A stretch of DNA of 5,097 nucleotides from contig JANNRA010000005.1 of assembly GCA_031401035.1 (NCBI GenBank), forward strand, positions 1 through 5,097. The letters are read 5' to 3'. The stretch comes from JANNRA01 sp031401035 (GTDB lineage Bacteria > Desulfobacterota > Binatia > HRBIN30 > CADEER01). This document shows positions 1-5,097 of this stretch, in pieces. Below the pieces are notes generated by a model, which searched no databases, had not been told where the DNA came from, and was given only the letters and a program-made list of their open reading frames with translations. A program made the position numbers and the translations under genes. How positions within the stretch are numbered: the first letter of the stretch is position 1; each line of letters starts with the position of its first letter.

Positions 1-257
1 CCGCGGCGTTGGTCGGCGAGTCTCTGGCGGCCTGCGTCAACCTCGTCGGGCCGATCACCTCGTTCTACCGCTGGCAGGACGAGGTGCACCGCGACGACGA
101 GCATCTCCTGGTCATCAAGACGACGCGCGCCGGGTACGCCGCGCTCGAGGCGCGCGTGCTGGCCCTGCACCCCTACGCGACGCCGGAGGTGCTGGCGCTG
201 CCAGTGCAGCAGGGGGCCGCGGCGTATCTCGCCTGGCTGACGGGGGCGGTGTCCTGA
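1..257 (+). CDS. cutA: CutA family protein (divalent cation tolerance), 5'-truncated by window edge
   Basis: This is the last 84 codons of a CutA-type protein, read from the first complete codon at position 3; the usual length is about 105 residues, so roughly 20 N-terminal residues lie outside the window. The family signature is clear. It runs from the LAACVN segment through SFYRWQDEV and the LLVIKT strand to LHPYATPEVLALPV, and ends with an AYLAWL helix. CutA proteins form very stable cytoplasmic trimers with a ferredoxin-like fold. They were first linked to copper/divalent-cation tolerance in Escherichia coli, but their molecular role is still unclear and metal tolerance is not general. 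No start codon or promoter is visible. The gene converges on pilU, with only 32 bp between the two stop codons. Family assignment is confident; a physiological role cannot be read from the sequence. Confidence 0.93.
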   Translation, partial: AALVGESLAACVNLVGPITSFYRWQDEVHRDDEHLLVIKTTRAGYAALEARVLALHPYATPEVLALPVQQGAAAYLAWLTGAVS

Positions 258-293
258 CTGGAGGGCGCGGCTACCGCCGCGCCCTCCAGTCAG
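254..293. terminator. Bidirectional hairpin between convergent cutA and pilU, containing both stop codons
   Basis: Bases 254-271 and 276-293 are perfect reverse complements: an 18-bp uninterrupted stem closed by the 4-base loop TACC. The cutA TGA (255-257) is in the left arm. The pilU TGA (290-292, read on the - strand) is the symmetric segment of the right arm. The position between two convergent genes suggests a shared transcription terminator or 3'-end stabilising structure. Neither side has a T-run after the stem, so it is not a textbook intrinsic terminator. Such U-poor hairpins are common at gene ends in very GC-rich bacteria. Confidence 0.8.
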
Positions 294-1447
294 CTGCTGC
301 GGCGATACAGGTGCTCGTTCGAGACGCCCTGGATGCGCAGCTTGCCGCCGGTGTCCTCGATCGACTTGCGATCGGAGTGCCGCAGGTCGAGGTTCTTCAT
401 CTGGATACGCAGATTGTTGGCGCTGTCGGCGTTGGCGAGCGCCTCCTCGAAGTCGATGCGTCCCTCGCCGTAGAGTTCGAACAGCGCCTGGTCGAAGGTC
501 TGGCCGCCTTCCTGCGTGCTGCGCTCCATCGCTTCCTTGATCGTGTCGATCTCGCCCTTCTTGATCAGATCCTTCACGTACGGCGTGTCGATGAGAATCT
601 CGAGCGCCGCGACGCGGATGCCGGCGACGCCGGGGATGAGGCGTTGCGAGACGATGGCGCGCAGGTTGAGGGACAGCTGCAGGAAGATTTCGGCGTGCCG
701 CTCGACGGGAAAGAAGTTCATGATGCGCTCGATCGCCTGGTTGGCGTTGTTCGAGTGCAGGGTGGCGAGGCAGAGATGCCCGGTGTCGGCGAAGGTGATC
801 GCCGCCTCCATCGTCTCGCGGTCGCGCACCTCGCCGATGAGGATCACGTCCGGCGCCTGGCGCAGGGTGTTCTTCAACGCCGCTTCATAGCTGTGGGTGT
901 CGAAGCCGATCTCGCGCTGGGTGATGAGGCAGCGCTTGTGCGGATGCATGAACTCGATCGGATCCTCGACGGTGACGATGTGGCCGTCGGTAGTCTGGTT
1001 GCGCCAGTCGATCATCGCCGCCAGCGTCGTCGACTTGCCCGAGCCGGTGGCGCCGGTGATCAGCACCAGGCCGCGCTTGGTGTGGACGATGTCCTTCAGC
1101 ACCACCGGCAGGCCGAGCTCGTCGATGGTGGGGATCTGTGTCTTAATGGTGCGCACGACGACGCCGACGGCGCCGCGCTGGCGGAAGACGTTGACGCGGA
1201 AGCGGCCGAGTTTGCTGGAGGAGATGCCGAGATTCATCTCCATCTCCTCCTCGAAGGCGGCGCGCTGCCGTTCCGTCATCAGCGAATTGGCCAGCGCTTC
1301 GACCTCGGTCGGGGCGAGCGGCTCGCCGTCGAGGGTGTGGTTGACGCCTTCGACGCGCACCACGGGCGGGCTGTCGGCGGTGAGGTAGAGGTCGGACCCG
1401 CTGCGGTCGACCATCTCCTTGAGCAGCAGGCGGACGTCGGCGACCAT
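290..1447 (-). CDS. pilU: Type IV pilus retraction ATPase PilU (PilT paralogue)
   Basis: A 385-residue secretion-type AAA+ ATPase, close to the about 382 residues of Pseudomonas PilU. It acts as a cytoplasmic hexamer at the pilus base and normally supports PilT in pulling pili back. An N-terminal PAS-like domain spans about 1-110. The ATPase core has Walker A GATGSGKS (132-139), an Asp box around VEDPIEF (160-166), Walker B DVILIGEVRD (200-209) with catalytic Glu206, and a His box TGHLCLATLH (222-231). PilU rather than PilT is indicated by ALKNTLRQAPDV, HSNNANQA, TFDQALFELY and ADSANNLR, by the charged C-terminal tail after about 345, and by KDLIKKGE where PilT has RNLIREGK. ATG 1447 was chosen because it gives the conserved N-terminus MVADVRLLLKEMV. 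A longer frame to 1540 would add an Arg-rich segment overlapping pilT. No strong Shine-Dalgarno sequence is seen. The start is 10 bp after the pilT stop, so translational coupling is likely. Confidence 0.95.
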   Translation of the reverse strand: MVADVRLLLKEMVDRSGSDLYLTADSPPVVRVEGVNHTLDGEPLAPTEVEALANSLMTERQRAAFEEEMEMNLGISSSKLGRFRVNVFRQRGAVGVVVRTIKTQIPTIDELGLPVVLKDIVHTKRGLVLITGATGSGKSTTLAAMIDWRNQTTDGHIVTVEDPIEFMHPHKRCLITQREIGFDTHSYEAALKNTLRQAPDVILIGEVRDRETMEAAITFADTGHLCLATLHSNNANQAIERIMNFFPVERHAEIFLQLSLNLRAIVSQRLIPGVAGIRVAALEILIDTPYVKDLIKKGEIDTIKEAMERSTQEGGQTFDQALFELYGEGRIDFEEALANADSANNLRIQMKNLDLRHSDRKSIEDTGGKLRIQGVSNEHLYRRSS

Positions 1448-1457
1448 AGGCGGCGGC

Positions 1458-2573
1458 TCAGGACCGCAGCGTCGACAGGCGCGCCGTCTGCGGCGCGCCG
1501 TTGGGGCCGCCGCCGGGGCGCTCGACCGCGTTGCTGGCAAACAGGTTGGGCGTCAGCGTGCGCGACTGCGCTTCCTCGGCGCTCACCAGGTTGCGGCGCA
1601 CGAGGTCGATCAGCGCCATGTCGAGGGTCTGCATGCCGACCTTCTGGCCGGTCTGCATCGCCGACGGGATCTGGTGCACCTTGCCCTCGCGGATGAGGTT
1701 GCGCACCGCCGGCGTACCGATGAGGATCTCGAGCGCCGCGACGCGGCCGCCGCCGGACCGCTTCTTCAGCAGCGACTGGGTGACGACGGCCTGGATCGAC
1801 TCCGAGAACATGATGCGGATCTGTTCCTGCTGGGCGGCGGGGAACACGTCGATGATGCGGTCGACGGTCTTCGGCGCGCTCGAGGTATGCAGCGTGCCGA
1901 ACACCAGATGGCCGGTCTCGGCGGCCGTCAGGGCCAGCGAGATGGTCTCGAGATCGCGCATCTCGCCGACCAGGATGACGTCGGGATCCTCGCGCAGCGC
2001 GCCGCGCAGGGCGTTGGCGAACGACTGCGTGTGCGTGCCCACCTCGCGCTGGTTGATCAGACACTTCTTCGAGTGGTGCACGAACTCGATCGGGTCCTCG
2101 ATGGTGAGGATGTGCCCCTCGAAGCTCTCGTTGATGTAGTCGATCATCGCCGCCAGCGTCGTCGACTTGCCGGAGCCGGTCGGCCCGGTGACCAGCACCA
2201 GGCCCCGCTCCTTGTCGCAGAGTTCCTTGATGATCGGCGGCAGGCCGAGGTCCTCGACCGTCATCACCTTGGTGGGGATGGTTCGGAACACCGCGCCCTC
2301 GCCGCGGCGACCGCGGAAGACGTTGACGCGGAAACGGGCCAGATCACCGAGCTCGAAGGAGAAGTCGACGTCGTTGGTCTCCTGGAACTGCCGCCGCAGG
2401 CCGTCCGACATGATGTCGAAGATCATGTTGTGCACTTCGTCCTGGCTCAGCGCGGCGTGCTCGATCTTCTTCATGTCGCCGTTGATGCGCAGGCGCGGCG
2501 GTTCGCCCGCGGTGAGGTGAGCATCGGACGCGCCGGAACGATGCGCGAAGGTGAGCAGTTCGGTGATGTCCAT
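1458..2573 (-). CDS. pilT: Type IV pilus retraction ATPase PilT
   Basis: A 371-residue PilT, the hexameric cytoplasmic motor that depolymerises type IV pili and powers twitching, surface sensing and often DNA uptake. The N-terminal PAS-like domain (about 1-100) begins with the typical MDITELLTFAHRSGASDAHL. The RecA-like core carries Walker A GPTGSGKS (130-137), Asp box LTIEDPIE (156-163), Walker B DVILVGEMRD (198-207) with Glu204, and His box TGHLVFGTLHT (220-230). The PilT-specific C-terminal motif reads AVRNLIREGK (289-298). All catalytic residues are intact. The usual length is about 345; residues from about 346 form a Gly/Pro-rich tail that is not standard. ATG 2573 has a strong Shine-Dalgarno sequence, GGAGGAG, 10 bases upstream. 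The reading frame stays open far upstream only because of base composition. pilU follows after 10 bp, so the two are surely one operon, possibly driven by the sigma-54 site at 2645-2660. Confidence 0.97.
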   Translation of the reverse strand: MDITELLTFAHRSGASDAHLTAGEPPRLRINGDMKKIEHAALSQDEVHNMIFDIMSDGLRRQFQETNDVDFSFELGDLARFRVNVFRGRRGEGAVFRTIPTKVMTVEDLGLPPIIKELCDKERGLVLVTGPTGSGKSTTLAAMIDYINESFEGHILTIEDPIEFVHHSKKCLINQREVGTHTQSFANALRGALREDPDVILVGEMRDLETISLALTAAETGHLVFGTLHTSSAPKTVDRIIDVFPAAQQEQIRIMFSESIQAVVTQSLLKKRSGGGRVAALEILIGTPAVRNLIREGKVHQIPSAMQTGQKVGMQTLDMALIDLVRRNLVSAEEAQSRTLTPNLFASNAVERPGGGPNGAPQTARLSTLRS

Positions 2574-2583
2574 GCGGTCGGAT

Positions 2584-2590
2584 CTCCTCC
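2584..2590 (-). promoter_or_regulatory. Strong Shine-Dalgarno sequence of pilT
   Basis: On the - strand this reads GGAGGAG, ending 10 bases before the ATG at 2573. It is the best ribosome-binding site in the window, and it fixes the pilT start against the long open frame that continues upstream. Confidence 0.85.
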
Positions 2591-2644
2591 AGCAGCGTTC
2601 GGTTGAGCGGCGGCCAACAGGGCACGCCCCGCAGCGAACGGATA

Positions 2645-2660
2645 AGCAACCCGCACGCCA
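2645..2660 (-). promoter_or_regulatory. Candidate sigma-54 (RpoN) -24/-12 promoter of pilTU
   Basis: On the - strand the sequence is TGGCGTGCGGGTTGCT. Against the sigma-54 consensus TGGCACG-N4-TTGCW it matches every defined position except AC to GT in the middle of the -24 box. The invariant GG and GC have the required 10-base spacing. The predicted transcription start is near 2634, giving a leader of about 61 nt to the pilT ATG with the GGAGGAG site inside it. Type IV pilus genes are known RpoN targets in several bacteria (pilA under PilR, for example). No binding evidence exists here, and in GC-rich DNA chance matches occur, but the match lies in the right place and orientation. Confidence 0.5.
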
Positions 2661-2748
2661 GTTGCCGCTGCCCGCCCGCGCCACGTCCCAACCGGAGCGG
2701 CCGGCCGGGCGCACCGTCACTGCACTGACGCTCGCGGCCCTGGCGGGC

Positions 2749-2765
2749 GGCGCCGCGTCGGCGCC
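2749..2765. repeat. Small GC hairpin, 7-bp stem GGCGCCG/CGGCGCC with 3-base loop
   Basis: Arms lie at 2749-2755 and 2759-2765. The stem is identical to that of the hairpin at 2798-2817. It lies 63 bp past the CPBP stop codon on the - strand, so it could help end that transcript. There is no T-run, and short GC palindromes are easily produced by chance here. Confidence 0.35.
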
Positions 2766-2797
2766 TGTTGCATCGAGGGCCGTGCCCCCAGCCAACC

Positions 2798-2817
2798 GGC
2801 GCCGACGGGGCGGCGCC
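2798..2817 (-). terminator. Possible terminator hairpin after the CPBP protease gene
   Basis: Arms at 2798-2804 and 2811-2817 form a 7-bp all-GC stem with a 6-base loop, 10 bp beyond the TAG at 2828-2830. Position supports a 3'-end structure for the rlpA-CPBP unit. No T-run follows, so this is only a candidate. Confidence 0.35.
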
Positions 2818-2827
2818 CTCCACGTGC

Positions 2828-3454
2828 CTACTCCACCATGCTGCGCGCCATGAAGTCGTACAGCAGGTTGGCGAATCCGTGATAGGCGGCGGGCACGGCG
2901 ATGGTGCCGCTGCGCTCCCACAGCCAACCGGCAAAGAGGCCGAAGAAGGCGACGCGGATGCGGCCGAGATCGCCGGTGACGACGTGGCAGACGCCGAAGA
3001 GCAGGGCGGCGACGATCAGGCCACGGCCGTAGGGGACGCCGAGGAAGCGATAGGGGCGGCCGAAGACGGCGTTGAGCCGCGTCTGCAGGTAGCCGCGGAA
3101 GAAGAACTCCTCCGAGAGGCCGATGACGACGAACTGCGCCAACGCGGCCTGTGCCAGGTCGGGATTGAGGGTCGCGACGAAGTGCTGGCCGAGCACCAGG
3201 CGGCCGAAGGCGTAGTGGAGCAGAGCGTAGCCGCCGAAGATGACCAGGCAGGTCAGGAGGTGAAAGCGCAGGCTGCCGGGGGGTCGCCAGACCAGACCGT
3301 AGTCCTCGTAGGGCAGGCCGCGCACGGTGAGGACGGCGAACGGGGCGACGAACCACAGCGTTGGGAAGCGCAGCCAGATCGCCAGCGGCAGGGTGACGAA
3401 CATGACGAGCAGCGCCTCGACGGCGCCGCTGCGGGCATCGGATGATTCGGCCAC
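2828..3454 (-). CDS. CPBP family glutamic-type intramembrane protease
   Basis: A 208-residue polytopic membrane protein with the three motifs of the CPBP (CAAX protease and bacteriocin-processing, also called ABI) family, PF02517. Motif 1 is EEFFFR (Glu115, Glu116, Arg120), motif 2 is FGVCH (Phe153, His157) and motif 3 is HGFAN (His192, Asn196). The glutamates and histidines form the active site inside the membrane in characterised members such as Rce1 homologues. Hydrophobic stretches occur at about 12-28, 33-44, 64-80, 105-114, 146-160 and 168-179, consistent with a multi-span protein. The start is GTG 3454; an AGGA 7 bases upstream overlaps the rlpA stop codon. Known members process prenylated proteins, bacteriocin leaders or C-terminal sorting signals. 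The substrate here cannot be deduced. The partner gene rlpA suggests an envelope role, but this is context only. Confidence 0.9.
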   Translation of the reverse strand: MAESSDARSGAVEALLVMFVTLPLAIWLRFPTLWFVAPFAVLTVRGLPYEDYGLVWRPPGSLRFHLLTCLVIFGGYALLHYAFGRLVLGQHFVATLNPDLAQAALAQFVVIGLSEEFFFRGYLQTRLNAVFGRPYRFLGVPYGRGLIVAALLFGVCHVVTGDLGRIRVAFFGLFAGWLWERSGTIAVPAAYHGFANLLYDFMARSMVE

Positions 3455-3461
3455 GGCGCGG

Positions 3462-3465
3462 TCCT
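3462..3465 (-). promoter_or_regulatory. Shine-Dalgarno sequence of the CPBP gene overlapping the rlpA stop codon
   Basis: On the - strand CTAGGACC contains the rlpA TAG and the AGGA that precedes the GTG start of the CPBP gene by 7 bases. It supports the GTG start and translational coupling of the two genes. Confidence 0.6.
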
Positions 3466-4168
3466 AGCGCGTCGGCGCGTCGCTCACCACCAACGCCGGC
3501 AGCCCCAGGGCAGCGACGCGGCGGGCGACGCGGGCGGCCTCGTCGGCGTCGGTGAACGGGCCGAGGCGCACTTGGTAGTAGCGCGCCTCGGGCGCCTCGA
3601 CGAGGGCCAGCACGGCGCGCGCCCCGTCGGCGGCGAGGCGCTGCTGCTCGAAGCGCGCGCGCTGGTAGTCGGCGAAGGTGCCGGCGTGGACTGCGTAGCG
3701 CGCACCGGTCGCCGGCGGGGCCGGCGCTGCTGACGCCGCCACCGGCGGCGGCGCGGCGATCGCCAGCGACGGCTGGCGCGTCGGCCCTGCGAGCACCTCG
3801 ATGCGCACCGGCGCGATGCCGGCACGGACCAGGTCGATGCGCTGCGCCGCCGCCAGCGACAGGTCGATGACGCGATCGTCGACGTACGGGCCGCGGTCGT
3901 TGACCCGCACCACGACGGCGCGCTCGCTGGCGACGTCGGTCACCCGCACCCAGGTGCCGAGCGGCAGCGTGCGGTGCGCGGCGGTCAGCCCGTACTGGTC
4001 GTAGATCTCGCCGTTGGCCGTCTGCCGACCGTGGAACCCGGGCCCGTACCAGGAGGCGACGCCGCTCTGCGTCGCACCGGGCACCGCGTCGAGCTTCTCC
4101 GGCCCGCGCCGGAAGAGCCCGCAGCCGGCCACGAGGACCAATGCCACCACCCCCCACCGCATGTGCAT
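3464..4168 (-). CDS. rlpA: RlpA family septal ring lytic transglycosylase lipoprotein (DPBB + SPOR domains)
   Basis: A 234-residue lipoprotein. A short signal peptide ends in the lipobox VAGC; Cys16 would be lipidated, and the following Gly favours the outer membrane. The double-psi beta-barrel domain (about 36-126) has the family hallmarks SGVASWYGPGFHGRQTANGE, LTAAHRTLPLGT and VRVNDRGPYV. Glu54, Asp57 and His65 match, with identical spacing, the residues reported as essential in Pseudomonas RlpA. An Ala/Pro linker (about 133-155) leads to a C-terminal SPOR domain (about 157-231; YAVHAGTFADYQRA, YYQVRLGPF), which targets glycan strands lacking stem peptides at the septum. The expected role is to cleave such denuded strands during daughter-cell separation. 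Two ATGs are possible (4168 or 4162), differing by two residues; neither has a clear Shine-Dalgarno sequence. The CPBP gene follows after 9 bp. Confidence 0.95.
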   Translation of the reverse strand: MHMRWGVVALVLVAGCGLFRRGPEKLDAVPGATQSGVASWYGPGFHGRQTANGEIYDQYGLTAAHRTLPLGTWVRVTDVASERAVVVRVNDRGPYVDDRVIDLSLAAAQRIDLVRAGIAPVRIEVLAGPTRQPSLAIAAPPPVAASAAPAPPATGARYAVHAGTFADYQRARFEQQRLAADGARAVLALVEAPEARYYQVRLGPFTDADEAARVARRVAALGLPALVVSDAPTR

Positions 4169-4247
4169 ATCTGTAGCACACCGTGCTCGCGGCGACCGAG
4201 GGCCGGAATCCGCCGCACCGGTCCGCGCCGACCTCACTGCGTGATCG
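4169..4247. other. Short intergenic region upstream of rlpA
   Basis: These 79 bp separate the stop of the enoyl-CoA hydratase-like gene from the rlpA start. The only structure seen is a 5-bp hairpin, AGCAC-ACC-GTGCT (4175-4187), a few bases ahead of the rlpA start. No recognisable sigma-70 or sigma-54 promoter and no strong terminator is visible. Whether rlpA has its own promoter cannot be decided from sequence alone. Confidence 0.4.
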
Positions 4248-5006
4248 CTACTCGAACTTCGCCGGGCGGCGTTCGAAGAAGGCGGCGATGGCCTCGGCGT
4301 TCTCCGGCGTGCCGAGCCGTTCGGTGAACGCCTGGTCCTCGCGCGCGCGCGCCGCGAGGACCTCCGGGCGGCGCCAGACGCGCAGCAGGCGCTTGGTGTG
4401 CTGCACCGCATCGGGCGGATTGGCGGCGATCTCGGCGGCCTTGGCGAGCGCCGTCTCGAGCAACTGCTCGGGCGGCACGACGGCGAAGGTGAGGCCGAGG
4501 GCGACGCTCTCGGCGGCGTCGATCCAGCGCGCCGTGAACAGCAACTCGGCGGCGCGCTGCTGGCCGACGAGCAGCGGCAGGAGCAGGCTGGCGCCGGCCT
4601 CGGGGACGACGCCGAGCGTGACGAACGGGGCGCGCAGGCGCGCCCCGGCGGCGATGTAGTTGACGTCGGTGTGCAGCAGCATCGTCAGGCCGAGGCCGAT
4701 GCCGACGCCGTTCACCGCCGTGACGATCGGTTTGTCGCACTCGATCAGCGTCTGCAGGCAGGCCGGAAAGCCGTGCGTACCGTCGCCGTCGGCGCGCATT
4801 TCGCTGAAGTCCTGGCCGGCGCAGAAGCTGTCACCGGCGCCGGTGATGACCAGGACGCGCGTGCCGCGATCGGCGATGCCGCCGCGCAGCGCCGCCGTCA
4901 GGGCGCCGTACATGGCGTTGTCGAAGGCGTTGCGCTTCTCGGGGCGGTTGAGGGTGAGCAGGCGGACGTGGCCGCGCTGCTCGCTACGCACGAGCGTGGT
5001 GTCCAT
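4248..5006 (-). CDS. Enoyl-CoA hydratase/isomerase (crotonase) family protein, probable isomerase type
   Basis: A 252-residue single-domain crotonase-fold enzyme acting on acyl-CoA thioesters in the cytoplasm. The N-terminal half has VRLLTLNRPEKRNAF (14-28), the CoA/oxyanion segment GDSFCAGQDFSEM (58-70) and the second oxyanion loop AVNGVGIGLGLTMLL (97-111). The core continues with LRAPFVTLGVVPEAGASLLL (124-143) and the C-terminal helices. By alignment to rat mitochondrial enoyl-CoA hydratase, the two catalytic glutamates (Glu144, Glu164) are replaced by Thr108 and Phe128. Glu136 in VVPEAG sits where delta3-delta2-enoyl-CoA isomerases of the ECI2/Eci1 type carry their catalytic Glu (SPEG). 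So an isomerase that feeds unsaturated acyl-CoAs into beta-oxidation is more likely than a hydratase, though the exact substrate is unknown. ATG 5006 gives the normal family N-terminus; only a weak AGG precedes it. It is not functionally linked to its neighbours. Confidence 0.9.
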   Translation of the reverse strand: MDTTLVRSEQRGHVRLLTLNRPEKRNAFDNAMYGALTAALRGGIADRGTRVLVITGAGDSFCAGQDFSEMRADGDGTHGFPACLQTLIECDKPIVTAVNGVGIGLGLTMLLHTDVNYIAAGARLRAPFVTLGVVPEAGASLLLPLLVGQQRAAELLFTARWIDAAESVALGLTFAVVPPEQLLETALAKAAEIAANPPDAVQHTKRLLRVWRRPEVLAARAREDQAFTERLGTPENAEAIAAFFERRPAKFE

Positions 5007-5097
5007 CGCGCGCCTGTAGCGCGCCGGCGGCCGAAAGGGGAGCGGCCGCCGCGTGCGTCTCAGACCGCCGGCGGCCGGGCGCGGCGGCGTCCGCGGC
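5007..5097 (-). other. Upstream region of the enoyl-CoA hydratase-like gene, with possible end of a previous gene
   Basis: Two hairpins can be drawn. One has a 9-bp stem with arms at 5025-5033 and 5043-5051 and a 9-base loop. The other has a 6-bp GCGCGC stem (5008-5013 and 5019-5024) ending one base before the ATG. On the - strand a frame open from the window edge stops with TGA at 5062-5060, and the 9-bp hairpin starts 8 bases later. This could be the tail of an upstream gene and its terminator, but 11 codons are too few to identify anything. No clear promoter is seen. Confidence 0.3.

Larger units (their letters stand above)
2574..2827. other. Intergenic region between the CPBP gene and pilT
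   Basis: This is the longest non-coding gap in the window (254 bp), and no convincing small gene was found in it. Toward pilT it holds the ribosome-binding site and the sigma-54 promoter candidate. In the middle is a weak dyad, CGTCA-N6-TGACG (2715-2730), about 80-95 bp upstream of the predicted transcription start, a distance at which enhancer-binding activators commonly bind. Toward the CPBP stop there are two hairpins with the same stem, GGCGCCG/CGGCGCC, at 2749-2765 and 2798-2817. So the region probably contains the end of the rlpA-CPBP transcript and the control region of pilTU. Confidence 0.6.

Noticed and set aside
1448..1540. N-terminally extended PilU starting at 1540
   Set aside because: The added 31 residues are Arg/Ala/Pro-rich with no family similarity and overlap the end of pilT. 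PilU proteins begin at the equivalent of the ATG at 1447.
311..1696. A 461-codon open frame on the + strand opposite pilU and the end of pilT
   Set aside because: Its translation is a low-complexity Ala/Asp/Gly/Arg product typical of antisense frames in very GC-rich DNA. The opposite strand encodes highly conserved PilU and PilT. A similar frame at 1419-2606 was rejected for the same reason.
2789..2932. 12-bp direct repeat CAGCCAACCGGC at 2789-2800 and 2921-2932, as a possible duplication or insertion target site
   Set aside because: One 12-mer repeat is expected by chance in about 5 kb of biased sequence. No transposase, terminal inverted repeats or extended homology accompanies it, and one copy is in intact coding sequence.
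2574..4181. The pilT reading frame stays open for over 500 codons upstream of its ATG, which could suggest a large fusion protein
   Set aside because: The upstream translation is Arg/Pro/Ala-rich nonsense that runs out of frame through the CPBP and rlpA genes. The conserved PilT N-terminus and the strong GGAGGAG site mark the start at 2573.
4169..4411. N-terminal extension of RlpA to a start at 4411
   Set aside because: It would bury the lipoprotein signal peptide inside the protein and overlap the end of the conserved enoyl-CoA hydratase-like gene.
1..5097. Search for CRISPR arrays, tRNA or rRNA genes, insertion sequences, phage genes, toxin-antitoxin pairs and riboswitches
   Set aside because: No regularly spaced repeats, no cloverleaf or conserved rRNA segments and no transposase or integrase motifs were seen. 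All substantial coding space is explained by the six listed genes, so a hidden new system is not supported.

Overview
This window is a compact, very GC-rich stretch of bacterial chromosome. It holds one partial and five complete protein genes, with no RNA gene, mobile element, CRISPR array or phage signature. The organism is almost certainly a diderm (Gram-negative) bacterium: an RlpA-type lipoprotein implies an outer membrane and a peptidoglycan sacculus, and two type IV pilus retraction ATPases imply pili. The base composition, the gene set and a good sigma-54 promoter match would fit a high-GC deltaproteobacterial-type lineage (Myxococcota, Desulfobacterota or Binatota-like). That placement is inference only.

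Layout from left to right: the 3' end of cutA (+ strand) runs into the window and stops at 257. It converges on five genes that all read on the - strand. In transcription order (right to left) these are an enoyl-CoA hydratase/isomerase family gene (5006-4248), rlpA (4168-3464), a CPBP-family intramembrane protease gene (3454-2828), then after a 254-bp gap pilT (2573-1458) and pilU (1447-290). The cutA and pilU ends share one perfect 18-bp hairpin, and both TGA stop codons lie inside its stem.

There are probably three transcription units on the - strand. The enoyl-CoA hydratase-like gene stands 79 bp from rlpA and is functionally unrelated to it. rlpA and the CPBP gene are 9 bp apart, and the ribosome-binding site of the second overlaps the stop of the first, so they are probably co-translated. 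pilT and pilU are 10 bp apart and form a classic retraction-motor pair behind their own leader. That leader contains a near-consensus sigma-54 (-24/-12) promoter, TGGC-N8-TTGC with GG and GC correctly spaced, about 61 nt upstream of the pilT start codon.

The window does not show an obviously new biological system. The observations most worth a second look are the sigma-54 promoter candidate for pilTU, the shared stop-codon hairpin, and an enoyl-CoA hydratase homologue that lacks both hydratase glutamates but has a glutamate where delta3-delta2-enoyl-CoA isomerases carry theirs.
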